Source: Mytilus trossulus
Lineage: Eukaryota > Mollusca > Bivalvia > Mytilida > Mytilidae
Length of the DNA: 64,000 bases
NCBI RefSeq assembly: GCF_036588685.1
Contig: NC_086379.1
Span: forward strand, 74,989,727 to 75,053,726
Direction: 5' to 3'
Both the position numbers and the translations under genes were made by a program. A model generated the notes under the pieces. It was not told where the DNA came from. It did not search any database and saw only the letters and a list, made by a program, of their open reading frames with translations. Positions 27,797-40,600 of this stretch are shown one piece after another (positions within the stretch are counted from its first letter, which is position 1; every line of letters starts with the position of its first letter).

Positions 27797-28452
27797 TTGT
27801 TAGGCTCAAAGAAATCTATTGGGAGTTTTCAGACGGTATAATATTCTTTGAGTACTGTTTTCTTTAAACATAAAGAAGAAAAAATAAGTGGTTCATCAAT
27901 GGCTCGGTAGCAAAAACTAGTTCCTTTAAAATACATGTATACTGGTATATATTAGAATAACCGTCTTTCTCCCGACTTGTCGTTTGAACAGCTGTGTTAC
28001 TCAGCAGTATTTTGGTTTGTAAATAACCGTCTTCAACTACGTTAGTAATGAACATAAATGTCTTCTACTATGATGTCATGTCAATGTGAACTCTACTATG
28101 CTGGCATATAATAACTGCATTCTATAAATACTACATTGTATGTTGAAATGTTTATAATTCTGATTTTCAACCATTAATTGGCATAAAAACAAGAGTAGGT
28201 ACGAGAATACTAGTTACCATGTTTCTCTGCAATGATGGTATGTGCACAATGCTATATCTATGCAAACGAACTATATTCTACGACGATGACACTTGCATTT
28301 TTTTTCTTCATTTTTGGGATTGTAATACTTGTCTTCTATGTGTGTGTATCATAATAGTTTTGTTAATCTTATTCTGAAAATGTAGTGGTAAAATAATGGG
28401 AAGATGATAGAGGCGGATTATATAGGGAATCACTGATGCATGGATGGAGTGG

Positions 28453-28586
28453 CAGTGGCGGATCCAGGGGAGGGAACCCGCCTTTATTTTTGGACGATCA
28501 ATACATTGAATGGGGACATATAGTTGGAACCCCCCTTTTGTCCTGGGTCTGGAACTCCCCCTTTGAAATGGCTGGATCCGCCCCTG
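28453..28586. mobile_element. GGATCCGCC-family MITE copy
   Basis: It starts CAGTGGCGGATCCAGGGG and ends GGCTGGATCCGCCCCTG. It is followed by a C-rich tract at 28,614-28,631. Confidence 0.85.
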
Positions 28587-28639
28587 AGTAAACCCCTTCT
28601 TAGCAATCAGATACCCCCCCCCCCCCGCCCCCTTATAGA

Positions 28640-31000
28640 AAATTATGTGTACCATCACTGATGTGAATCGATTGATGGTATAACAGGTAGACAATTTCGT
28701 GCCAATATACAGGAGATATTTGCCACTGAACGTGATATACAAACAACAATACATTATTTAGTTTGAAAATCAAAATAATTTGTTCAGTCACTGACTCATC
28801 GACAGTAAAATATAGGTATACATGCATTGTTTTGAGGCTTTAACCTAATACATTTAAACTATACGTTAACTGACTATTTTTACGGGTTAGTTTATTTATG
28901 ACATAATAAAAGTGCATTTATAACCCGAAAATAGAAACTGTCACAAAGGAAGATAACGACCCCGGATAGCTTCAACAAGTCGGTTAATATAATGTTTGTA
29001 AACAAGTCATGTTGATACGAAGAAAATTCGGCTAAGTATGTTATAACAACCAAACAGTGGTGGATACAGAACTTTTCATAAACGGGGGCGCTGACTGTCT
29101 TTAAGTGGGGGTGGGGCGCTCAAGTCTAGTGGTTGGTCACCGTTCCCTATATAACCAACCAATTGTTTCATACGAAAAGGGGGGGGGGGCTTGATCCGCC
29201 CATGCCAAAGTTTGATCTTGTAATGTAATTTGATTTCTATCGAAATTAATGAATGGGTAGGTGGGTTGGTGTAAAAGTTTCATGCTATTTGCATGCATAC
29301 TAGAATGCCACAGTTCATGCTGATGTTATATGATAGTCCATCCTGTCACGTATGTAGTACCAGACTGACACGCTGAGGTCAGATTTTAAACGTACTAGTT
29401 CATAAGAAAATGTGTCACTCTAACCAGGCGTATTTTAAAAGTCTGTCGCTGCCACAATCCATTCTTTTTCTCTGAAATTTTGCTTGCCATTTTAGCGGAA
29501 GCTACAGATTTTTCTTTCCATTATGGAGCACCGAAGATCACCCCCGGTGTATTGTGAAGTTTGTTTTGCTCGATCTTTGGGTTCCTATATATGTAGTGTT
29601 CTGTAGACTGTTGTTTGACTTTTCGTTGCTTTTTAAGTGTGAAAAATGGCTGTTTTTTGCCATGGCATTGTTGCATCGTTTTTTTTTTATTATCCCTTTA
29701 ATGTCTACTACCTCCTTTGAAGGAAGTTAGTAAACAACTGTCATTCTCTTTTAACAGCATAATATCATCTAATGTGTTGTTACTTATCCAAAATCGTGAA
29801 TTTTGGAAGTTAGATTTCCATGCTTTTTGATTTTGGTAATTGTATTAGGTTGCTATATCGTCATTGAGGTATCGTCATTGTGGCTTGCATTCTTTCTTAA
29901 TTGATAATTGGCTAGCAATACATTTGTCTATAAGTTCATATTTCCCTCCAGCAACACCCGATGAGTGCATAACAAGAAAAACAAGACAAAGTTTTAGGCT
30001 AAGACCTTATATTTTATATCGATATCACGAATAGGATAGCTGATGAGTATCCAAGAACATGACTTTCAAATGCTGTTATTTCTGGCTAAAATGTGGATTT
30101 ACGTGATGAAATGAAACTTTGCATGTACAGGACTTGCGTCAGAGAATTAATTATAAAAGATTAACCTGACTTTAAGTATAATAACATTTAGGAGAATCAT
30201 TTAATCACACAACACAGTTTAAATTGTTTTCTTTGTTACATTTTATTTACGTAAGACGTGAAACGCTAAACTGCAGAAAATATGATATAATAGGTTACGC
30301 CCAAGGTAAATCGATTTGAAATTGGTAAGAATGTTTGGTTCAGGGACATGTCAGGCACGTAATAAACTTTACCGTTAGCTGTTTACATATTCAAAGTCAT
30401 GTGAACTTAAAATCCATTTTGAAGATCTAAATGTTGTTTTTTTAAGTTAGGACTTCGAATCAGGCGCGGATTCAGCCATCTTTAAACAGGGTGGGGGATG
30501 GGAGTTCCAATTACACATGCAACTAATTTAATAAAGCGGGGGTTTCCAGCCTTGTGTCCCCATACAAAAGCATTATAGTTGCCAAACAAATGGGAAAATC
30601 TGCCAAGACTCTGCCAATGCTAATCTTGTTCAATGAGTAATTCCAGAAGGACTCTGATATCATCTGGCTAGGCTTTTACTGAACCAGACTGCTGTAATGT
30701 GTCAACGAAGTTCCCATATGTCACTGGTAATGGATTTAATGGAAATCTTTGGATAGGGACCCTAGCTAGCTAAAAAAATTTCTAGCAACATGAGAGCACC
30801 GGTCCTGCAGATTATTCAGTTACAAATGAAATACTTTCTATGTTCCTATCATAAAGACAGTGCATATTTTAGACGTGAACAAAAAAAAATCTATATGGTA
30901 TTTAAACATGATTGAAGACGTAAATTGCAAAACATAATTAGTAACATCATTTGACAGGAATTTAAACAATATGCATAAGAGATTCAACTTTTAAGTCTTT
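28640..31000. other. Gene-poor stretch
   Basis: No supported coding region was found. It contains the variant element at 29,055-29,204 and a CGGATTCAG-like fragment near 30,467. Confidence 0.5.
29055..29204. mobile_element. Variant GGATCCGCC-type element
   Basis: It begins CAGTGGTGGATACAGAA and ends CTTGATCCGCCCATG. The interior differs from the main family (GGGGGCGCTGACTGTC, GGGGCGCTCAAGTC), so it may be a sister family sharing ends. Confidence 0.55.
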
Positions 31001-31009
31001 GTTTTAAAA

Positions 31010-32075
31010 TTTGTTCCATATAAAACACCAGTTTTTTGGAGTCTGATCCAAAATAAAATATTCATCAGGGTTGAGGGAAAAACACTCAATGAAATGAAAC
31101 CAAACATGACAAATTTTCATTCTGAGGTGCTGATCAAGTGATGTTACTTTGTAGCTAATCCATCTTTCAAGATAACCACCAGCGGTGGTTTTCATTTAAC
31201 ATAGGACTCTATAGACAATACATACAAATGTCTTCTTTTTGAGAACCACTGAATGCTGACCAAGTGTTGTTACTTTGAAGCCGATCCATCATTCAAAATG
31301 GCAGCCAGTTGGGATTTAGTTTACATACAAATGTTTTCTCTTAGAAAACCACTGAATGGAATGAAACACACCATGGCTTGAATGTTCTGAATGAGGTGCT
31401 TGCCAAGTGTTGTGACTTTGTTGCCAAACAATCATTCAAGATGCCTGCCAGCTGGGAACTTAGTTCAACAACGAACCCTATGGACAATACATGCATATGT
31501 TTTCTGCTAGAGAACCGCTTTATAGAATGAACCAAACATAGAATGAATGTTCCTAATGAGGTGTTGACCTAGTGTTGTAACTTTGAAACCGAAAACTCAT
31601 CAAAGATGGCCACCAGCAGGGGACTTAGTTTAACATTAGACCCTACTGGAAATCCATACAAATGCTTCTTCTAGAGGAGCACTGAATGTAATTAAACCAA
31701 ACATGACATAAATGTTCCTTATGAGGTGTTGATTACAATACGTGTATCTTTACAGATTTAGAAACTGTAAACTGCAAAAATATCAAGGAAAGAGGATCTT
31801 CACAATTATAAGTCAACATGACCATAATTGCCAATTGAGATCTTATTGGAGTTATTGTCCCTATAAAGCCATTTTCTACAATTTCAATGAATTTATTGGT
31901 AATTTCTGTAAACTTGGCAAAAGTCTTCTGCTTTTGATTACAATATCAAACCAAATTTGACCTCAATATTTATAAGATTCTGTTATGATTTTAATCTTAT
32001 TTTGCAGGATTTCAAAAAGCCAAGTAGAATCAGGTGAGTGATGCAATGCTCTTAAGAACCTCTAAATGCTTTTGT
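31010..32075 (-). repeat. Degenerate ~160-bp tandem repeat ending in a GGTGAGTGATGC/CTCTTAAGAACCTCT motif
   Basis: Phrases such as ACCACTGAATG, TGAGGTGCTGATCAAGTG, AAGATGGCCACCAGC and GGACTTAGTTTAACA recur about every 150-170 bp from 31,070 to 31,740. The right end (about 32,030-32,072) is the reverse complement of the AGAGGCTCT...GCTCACC end that starts the composite element at 34,170, so this is an inverted relative. Confidence 0.65.
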
Positions 32076-32079
32076 TCTC

Positions 32080-34165
32080 ATACCTTTGTTTTGTTTTTGT
32101 TCTTGTGTCTTCTCATTGAAGATGTGATTTATATTCAACATTCAGGTTTTATCCTAATGTTTTTAACTGTGGCATGATAAATATCTAACTCAGAATAAAT
32201 GTAAATATATTTATTAATAACAATGAAATTGCACTGATCATGATTACAACAAAGATCTAATAGGCTGTAATACTGTTGTTATCATGATAACAGTTTTTAC
32301 AACATTTCATAAATTTCTTGCTTTTTACAATAAATATCAATAAAATAAGAAACATTTTAACAACTATCTGGATTTCTTGACAACTTTTCAGCAATATTGC
32401 ACTAGTTACAGGATTTCTTAGAATATATCAGGTTGTATTGTAAATATAATAACTATATTGCACAAAAAAAATGTTAGGACTATTTACCCTATAATGCCAA
32501 TACATTTACAAAGAGTCTGTGCAATTTTACATAAAGAAACGCTGAGGATATTTAGAAACCACATACATATTTATAAGAGAGGAACATTTCATACATATAG
32601 TTGATGTGGTGTATTTTCAACCAGCACTTGGTTTTTATTTTTGAAAATCAACCAAATTTCATGGTTGATTATTATTTTCTTTCCTTTAAGTTTCATTGTA
32701 TAACAATACATTGTTTGTATAACTATATGGTTTTGTGACATCATGGCTACTCAAGTATTTCCAATAGTAATAATCTAAACTAAATGAAAACTTGGAATCA
32801 ATAAACAATAAATTAGGAGAAAAAAACTTTGTCAAATAATGCCTTTAGAGTACCCATCAGTGCAGTAGCAAGTGTTATAATATTCAAACCCCCCACTTCA
32901 AAGACAATGGAAAATAATGCCATTAGAGGACCTATCAGTCCAGATGAAAGTGTTAAAATATTCCAATCTCAGAAATGATTGAAACAATTCGAGTCCATAA
33001 CCCAATCCCCTAAAACAATGGAAAATATTGCAATTATAGCACCTTTCAGTTAAGGGGGAAGAGTAATATTATCCCCAATCTTCACTCCATAAACTATGGA
33101 AAAAAAACCACTGGAGAGTCCCCTTTTTAGTTTAGCTGTCCACACCCCTTATCCAAAAACAGACATAATAAGGAAACATGTTCATTTTGTAAAACATTGG
33201 ACACATTAATCTCCATTACAACTACTCTAGTTTAAATCATAACCAAATAAAACAGAAAAGAAATCAAATTTCAAATGTTTACATATATCACAGTCTTACA
33301 GATTTCATAAACACAAAATAATATTAAGTGTACCAGTTTAAAATAAATGATTTATGTCCCACAAAATAACATTAAAAGCCAATTATAATACATAGCATTT
33401 TGTAGTATGATAGAGTGCCAAGTTATTTTTTTTATACATCATTACTACAAAAAATATTGAAAGTCTCTTGTTTGCTATAAACAATATGTGTCAAATCTAG
33501 GAAATTAAACCAGGGCTTGAATTAAAAAAATAAGAGAGTAATGAGAAAACCATCTAGTAAAACACTTTTTTTGTCTTAACACTTATAAATTTTGCTCACA
33601 GAAAAGACAGCCATAAGTCTATAATCCAGTTTTGCTTTCACTTTCTATCATTATATGTTTGTATAATTATATTGAAAAGAAACTACCATAATCTTAGTAC
33701 AAGTGTATTACCTATTGTATAGAAATAACTTAATCTACTATAATTAGTGTGTGCATTGTGCATCCTTTACGTTTATATACAGTGAATATGTACTGTGTGT
33801 AGATAAATGCACTATTAAATAAAAAAGCTGTTAAATAAACCACAACGATTTAGCCCTCTTACTACATGACTGACTATTCGGATAACTTACAATTAGATAA
33901 AGATCAAGCAATCATGCAAATATAGGTAATTTTTAGCTATGATCACTTAATCATGAAATGTAGGTCAAATGATTTTACTATTTTCAAATGGTGTTAAATC
34001 ATTAAAATATCTTTACACTGATGGATTCATTTTCTACAGCAAAAGAGATTTTTTCCCCAAAATAACTTTAACCAATGATTATCAAATGACCAAGGTCAAC
34101 CAACATTTCATTATTGACAATTTTTTATTGTATTGAGGATGTCACTAATAATACAATATGAGATA
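32080..34165. other. AT-rich spacer downstream of SGSM3
   Basis: No coding region was supported. A loosely repeated phrase (CCATCAGTGCAG/CTATCAGTCCAG with AATGCC and GTGTTA) occurs at 32,840-33,060. Confidence 0.4.
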
Positions 34166-34169
34166 AAAA

Positions 34170-36980
34170 CTAGAGGCTCTAAAGAGCCTGTGTCGCTCAC
34201 CTTGGTCTATGTGCATATTAAACAAAGGACACAAATGGATTCATGACAAAATTGTATTTTGGTGATGGTGATGTGTTTGAAGTTCTTACTTTACTGAACG
34301 ATTTTGCTTCTTACAATTATATCTATCATGAACTTTGCCCATTAGTAACAGAGAACTATATTTGGTAAAAATTTACATAAATTTACCAACATAATGAAAA
34401 TTGTTAAAAATTGACTATAAAGGGCAATAACTCCTTAAGGGGTCAATTGACCATTTAGGTCATGTTGACTCATTTGTAGATCTTACTTTGCTGAACATTA
34501 TTGCTGTTTACAGTTTATCGCTATCTATAAAAGTATTCAAGATAACCAAAAACGGCAAAATTTCTTTAAAAATTACCAATTGGAGGGCAGCAACCCAACA
34601 ACCAGTTGTCCAATTCATCTGAAAAATTCAGGGCAGATAGATATTGACTTGATTAACAATTTAACTTCTTGTCAGATTTGCTCTAGATGCTTTGGTTTCA
34701 TAGTTATAAGCAAAAAACTGCATTTTACCCCTATGTTCTATTTTTAGCCGTGGCGGCCATCTTGGTTGAATGGCCAGGTCATCGGACACATTTTTCAAAC
34801 TAGATACCCCAAAGATGATTGTGGCCTAGTAGCTATAGTTTCAGTGGAGATTTTGTAAAAGATTACTTAGATTTATGAAAAATGGTTAAAGATTGACTAT
34901 AAAGGGCAATAACTCCTAAAGGGGTCAACTGACCATTTTTGGTCATGTTGCCTTATTTGTAGATCTTACTTTGCTGAACATTATTGCTATTTACAATTTA
35001 TCTCTATCTATAATAATATTCAAGATAATAACCAAAAACAGCAAAATTTCCTCAAAATTACCAATTCAGAGGCAGCAACCCAACAACCGATTGACCGATT
35101 CATCTGAAAATTTCAGGGCAGATAGTTCTTGACCTGATAAACATTTTTATCCCATGTCCGATTTCCTCAAAATGCTTTGGTTTTTGAGTTATAAGCCAAA
35201 AACTGCATTTTACCCCTATGTTCTATTTTTAGGGGTGGCGGCCATCTTGGTTGGTTGACCAGGTCACGCCACACATTTTTTAAACTAGATACCCCAAAGA
35301 TGATTGTGGCCAAGTTTGGATTAATTTGGCCAAGTAGTTTCAGAGGAGAAGATTTTTGTAAAAGATTACTTTAATTTACCAAAAATGGTTAAAAATTGAC
35401 TATAAAGGGCAATAACTCCTAAACGGGTCAACTGACCATTTTGGTCATGTTGACTTATTTGTAGATCTTACTTTACTGAACATTATTGCTGTTTACAGTT
35501 TATCTCTATCTATAATAATATTCAAGATAATAACCAAAAACAGCAAAATTTCCTCAAAATTACCAATTCAGGGGCAGCAACCCAACAACCGATTGACCGA
35601 TTCATCTGAAAATTTCAGGGCAGATAGTTCTTGACCTGATAAACATTTTTATCCCATGTCAGATTTCCTCAAAATGCTTTGGTTTTTGAGTTATAAGCCA
35701 AAAACTGCATTTTACCCCTATGTTCTATTTTTAGGGGTGGCGGCCATCTTGGTTGGTTGACCAGGTCACGCCACACATTTTTTAAACTAGATACCCCAAA
35801 GATGATTGTGGCCAAGTTTGGATTAATTTGGCCAAGTAGTTTCAGAGGAGAAGATTTTTGTAAAAGATTACTTTAATTTACCAAAAATGGTTAAAAATTG
35901 ACTATAAAGGGCAATAACTCCTAAACGGGTCAACTGACCATTTTGGTCATGTTGACTTATTTGTAGATCTTACATTACTGAACATTATTGCTGTTTACAG
36001 TTTATCTCTATCTATAATAATATTCAAGATAATAACCAAAAACAGCAAAATTTCCTCAAAATTACCAATTCAGGGGCAGCAACCCAACAACCGATTGACC
36101 GATTCATCTGAAAATTTTAGAGCAGATAGATCTTGACCTGATAAACATTTTTATCCCATGTCAGATTTCCTCAAAATGCTTTGGTTTTTGAGTTATAAGC
36201 CAAAAACTGCATTTTACCCCTTTGGTCTATTTTTGCCGTGGCGGCCATCTTGGTTGGTTGACCAGGTCACGCCACACATTTTTTAAACTAGATACCCCAA
36301 AGATGATTGTGGCCAAGTTTGGATTAATTTAACCAAGTAGTTTCAGAGGAGAAGATTTTTGCAAAAGATTACTTTAATTAACGAAAAATGGTTAAAAATT
36401 GACTATAAAGGGCAATAACTCCTAAACGGGTCAACTGACCATTTTGGTCATGTTGACTTATTTGTAGATCTTACTTTGCTGAACATTATTGCTGTTTACA
36501 GTTTATCTCTAACTATAATAATATTCAAGATAATAACCAAAAACAGCAAAATTTCTTCAAAATTACCAATTCAGGGGCAGCAACCCAACAATCGATTGAC
36601 CGATTCATCTGAAAATTTCAGGGCAGATAGATCTTGACCTGATAAACATTTTTACCCCATGTCAGATTTGCTCTAAATGCTTTGGTTTTTGAGTTATAAG
36701 CCAAAAACTGCATTTTACCCCTATGTTCTATTTTTAGCCGTGGCGGCCATCTTGGTTGGTTGACCGGGTCACGCCACACATTTTTTAAACTAGATACCCC
36801 AATGATGATTGTGGCCAAGTTTGGTTTGATTTGGCCCAGTAGTTTCAGAGGAGAAGATTTTTGTAAAAGTTAACGACGACGGACGACGACGACGACGACG
36901 GACGACGACGGACGACGACGGACGACGGACGCCAAGTGATGAGAAAAGCTCACTTGGCCCTTCGGGCCAGGTGAGCTAAA
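34170..36980 (+). repeat. Composite repeat element of five ~500-bp tandem units with terminal hairpins
   Basis: The left end carries AGGCTCTAAAGAGCCT, a perfect 7-bp hairpin, then GTGTCGCTCACC. CTGAACATTATTGCTGTTTA-like blocks mark units near 34,491, 34,974, 35,475, 35,978 and 36,479, a period of about 500 bp. A GACGACGG-rich microsatellite (about 36,870-36,932) precedes the right-end 14-bp stem hairpin. No transposase is visible. A related element is at 61,965-63,822. Confidence 0.9.
36947..36977 (+). repeat. Terminal 14-bp stem hairpin of the composite element
   Basis: Arms AGCTCACTTGGCCC and GGGCCAGGTGAGCT pair over 14 bp (one T-G wobble) around a TTC loop. It is located at the extreme right end of the 34.2-37.0 kb element. 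Confidence 0.9.
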
Positions 36981-37512
36981 AATGAATGAATGGAATGTTT
37001 TGGGAAGCAGTTTATATACCATGGAATGTGTGATAAGTAACTATTAAGGGGGAGGAGGAATGAAGAGCTCTCTTTTATCACAGATCAATAAATTACCATG
37101 CATACTAATGATAAGGAACTTTGGTAACACTTTTAGAACATCCTCAAGGACAAAAATGACAGCATGTTTTAAGCTTAGAGGCTCTAGATCAGGGAGGGTA
37201 CAGATAATCTTAGGTACAATGTATAATTTTAAGTCATATAAACACATTGAAGAATAATCTGACTACTTATAATATAGAAGAGACAGTACATGTAGGAGTA
37301 TTTCATTGTGAATTTAAATTAATGCTGCCATTTACAACATTTTGGCTAACAAGTCAAACAACATTCTGATGAGTTACTTTCCACACGTCTTTAACAATCA
37401 ACTTCTACCATTAAAGTATAGTTAACTATGAATTTTTGTTATGAAAGAGAGAAAAGAAAAATGTTTTAATGAATTTGACAACTAGGATAATGTAATGATT
37501 GTATCTAGTAAT

Positions 37513-37648
37513 CTATAAATCCCAACTAAACAAGTGATGTTTAACTAACATATCTTTTACACCATCCTTGAAAGGTTTGAAAGTTGTAATTGTTTGTTTG
37601 GGGATTTCCCAGTCCATTGATAGATTGAAGGAAAACTGGGATAATAAC
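37513..37648 (-). CDS. SGSM3: SGSM3 alternative terminal exon, copy T3 (distal)
   Basis: It follows ATATTTTCCAG and encodes 44 residues. They open [17 protein letters not shown], pass through TITTFKPF and end [18 protein letters not shown] before a TAG at 37513-37515. This copy is the most like the single vertebrate C-terminus (DWE-P and KHHLFSWD), so it may be the ancestral one. Confidence 0.93.
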
Positions 37649-40600
37649 CTGGAAAATATAAAATAGGATAAATATTACAATAACATGCTGATGTTCATTT
37701 TGGACATTTGTTTTCTATTTGGTCAATACAATTTGGCTTTAACTACATTATATATCACAAGTATAAATAAATTATTCCAATTACTAAAACTGTTGGAAAT
37801 TCTGTTCTAAATTATTATTTTTGCCAAAATACAAAATAGCTGTTATTCCAATCATAATGTTGATACTATTCCATGTAGTAGTGCATAGTTTACATAATAT
37901 ATACTGAGTTCTTACAAAATACTATGATTAAGTAGGTATGTAGTTACACCACCTTAGTACCTATGTACTATAAATATGTAGATCTCATGTGATTAAAATA
38001 CATTCTGGGTTTGATCACAAGGACTTGGCTCTGTTCTACTTTCGGTTTTGGAATTCTCTATTTTTATCCTTCAAAATTTTGTAAGGAGAAATTTCATTGG
38101 TTGATGCAATAAATATCAGAACAGAAAGTAGAACACAGTGTTGTCAGATCCTTGGACACAGAATTGTATTTTAATCAGATTGGATCTGAATTATTATGCA
38201 AAGTATGATACAATTGTACAATATATAGGGAACAAATAAACAACACTTAAAGCCATCACAAAACTTTATCATATTACTGCCTCATTTCCTTACATGTAGT
38301 GAATTAAAAAACAACAACTTTGGACTCCACAAATATTCCAAGTTTGTAAAACATGTTAATTTCTTTTATTTTACACTAAATAAACAATTTAACTAAGGTT
38401 GCAAACATAACAACTATAGACAAAAAGGCATAACATTGTTATCCATCATATTGAATAAGGGAGATAACATACAACCTCACAACCTTGAGTAAAATAATCC
38501 CGAACAAAAAAAGAAAATAATACACACAATAAAACCTTTAACAAAGTTATTTCCATGTAAATACCGAAGCTACCTGCAATGCATAGAAACAGACTCTACC
38601 ATCTTCATTCAAAGCACAATATACTTTAATACAGTAAAGCTACACTGACAACATGGATTTCATTCAACAATACATAAATGTAGAAACTAGATATGTTGAT
38701 ACAAGAAGAATGCCCCTGCCTGAAACCTAACTGTTAAATGAGCATTTTTAGAATTTCATATGAAAAGTTACATAATCCAGGGACATAAACTGACAATAAT
38801 ACATTCAAGGATTTATAGGGTGGCTTATATGCTGAGAACTGAGAAACTGAGAACTTTATTATGTTTTAGTTGAGACAAAACTGGAACAGAAAATGATGAT
38901 CACATATAAAATTCAAAATAAAATTTTCCTGAAAAAGTCTGTCAACCTGACCAAATGTTTCTCAACCTGTAAGACATCAATATATACTAATGTACATTAA
39001 AAACTGCTCCTGATTTGAAGGCTTTACAAAAAAAGTCCTGACAAGTCCAATTTTATAAATCTAAGAGCAGTAATTCCACAAACATCCAGTGAACTGGATC
39101 TGCAATCATTATACAAGAACCAATACTTAATGGAAAAAAAAACACCTTTGGACAACTTTTTGATTTCAGATCACCGGAATGACAAAAGATGGGTATGGGT
39201 AATACTATATGCCCTCAACACTTGGGAGTGTGGGGCCTTAAACAGATTTTAACTTAACAGTGAAAATATCAATTGCTGTAAGCGCTTAATTCCTTTGAAA
39301 ATAAGTGTTTAATTCAATAATATAAAAAAGACCAGTTTTAGGCGTAAATATAATTTGGTAAAACATTAATACAAGAAAACTGGAATTAACCGTCTCACAG
39401 TATAAAGCTTTACATTTAACAATTTCTTCATAATGTCAATTAAAGCTACAATACTATGTCCACCCCCCTTAAATTCCATTTCTATAAATCCCAACTGAAC
39501 AAATGATGTTTTATTAGCATATCCCTAACTCCTGATCTGAGTTGTTTGACATGTGGAGTAGAGAATTGTGGGATTTCTTTCTCCAAACTGAGGCTGAATG
39601 GTAACTGTGACAACAGTCTGTAACAAAAACACATGTTACTCACAACAACAATTGAGCAGGAGTTTATATATACAAATGTTTAAAAAGAAGATACAAATGA
39701 AGTTATACTGACTGAGAACTCATAAAAGTTCAAGTAAATACGTAATGAAATATATGTCAATGTGTGACTTTTTTTTAACAAACTTTTGCTCTTACCAAAC
39801 AATTCTCACAATTACTTTATGGGTTCTGATACAATAACAAATCTATTCACAGTAAAATTCAGTATACAAATTATGTAAATAAACATTTCATAAAGAAAAT
39901 GGAACTATATTCCCTTGTTTGCATTGAGCTTAAAGTAAGGTTTTTCAGGAACTTACAAAGTGGCTTTAATAAATGTTGAAATGAATTCAATCTTCATGCA
40001 AAAAACTACTATGTGATTCATACAACAAATCTTTTAAGATATGTAATAATTAGAATTACATGTGAAGTACCATTTAAATTCTATAACATTTAAAAAAAAT
40101 ATATATATATAAACACATATACTATTGCATGCGGTTGTGGATGGATAAACATATTACAACATTCAGGTTTTTTCTAAATTAATACCTATAACCTTTTTGC
40201 ACGTCTCAAAACATAAAAAAGAAAATAAATACAACATATATAACATAACAACATAAACCAAGGATAAATAAACAAAACAGAAAAAACAATTACCTCTTCA
40301 TACAAATTGTGCTGTGAATATTATTTGGCAGCAAAATCAATCTAACTTGGTATAATTAGACAATGCACTTTTAATTTATATGTCAAGTAGATTTGGCTTC
40401 AGGGGGCCATCATATGATTTAAAACCAGATGCTTCACAGGGCGTAGCTTTATACGACCGCAGAGGTTGAACCCTGAACGGTTGGGGCAAGTATGGACACA
40501 ACATTCAAGCTGGATCCAGCTCTAAATTTGGATTGTGATTAAATAGTTGACACAGCATAGGTTTCTGACACAGAATGAATGTGTTCTAATGAACTTAAAA

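Noticed and set aside
36618..36818. 66-codon minus frame
   Set aside because: It falls inside the composite repeat and recurs only because the units are tandem.
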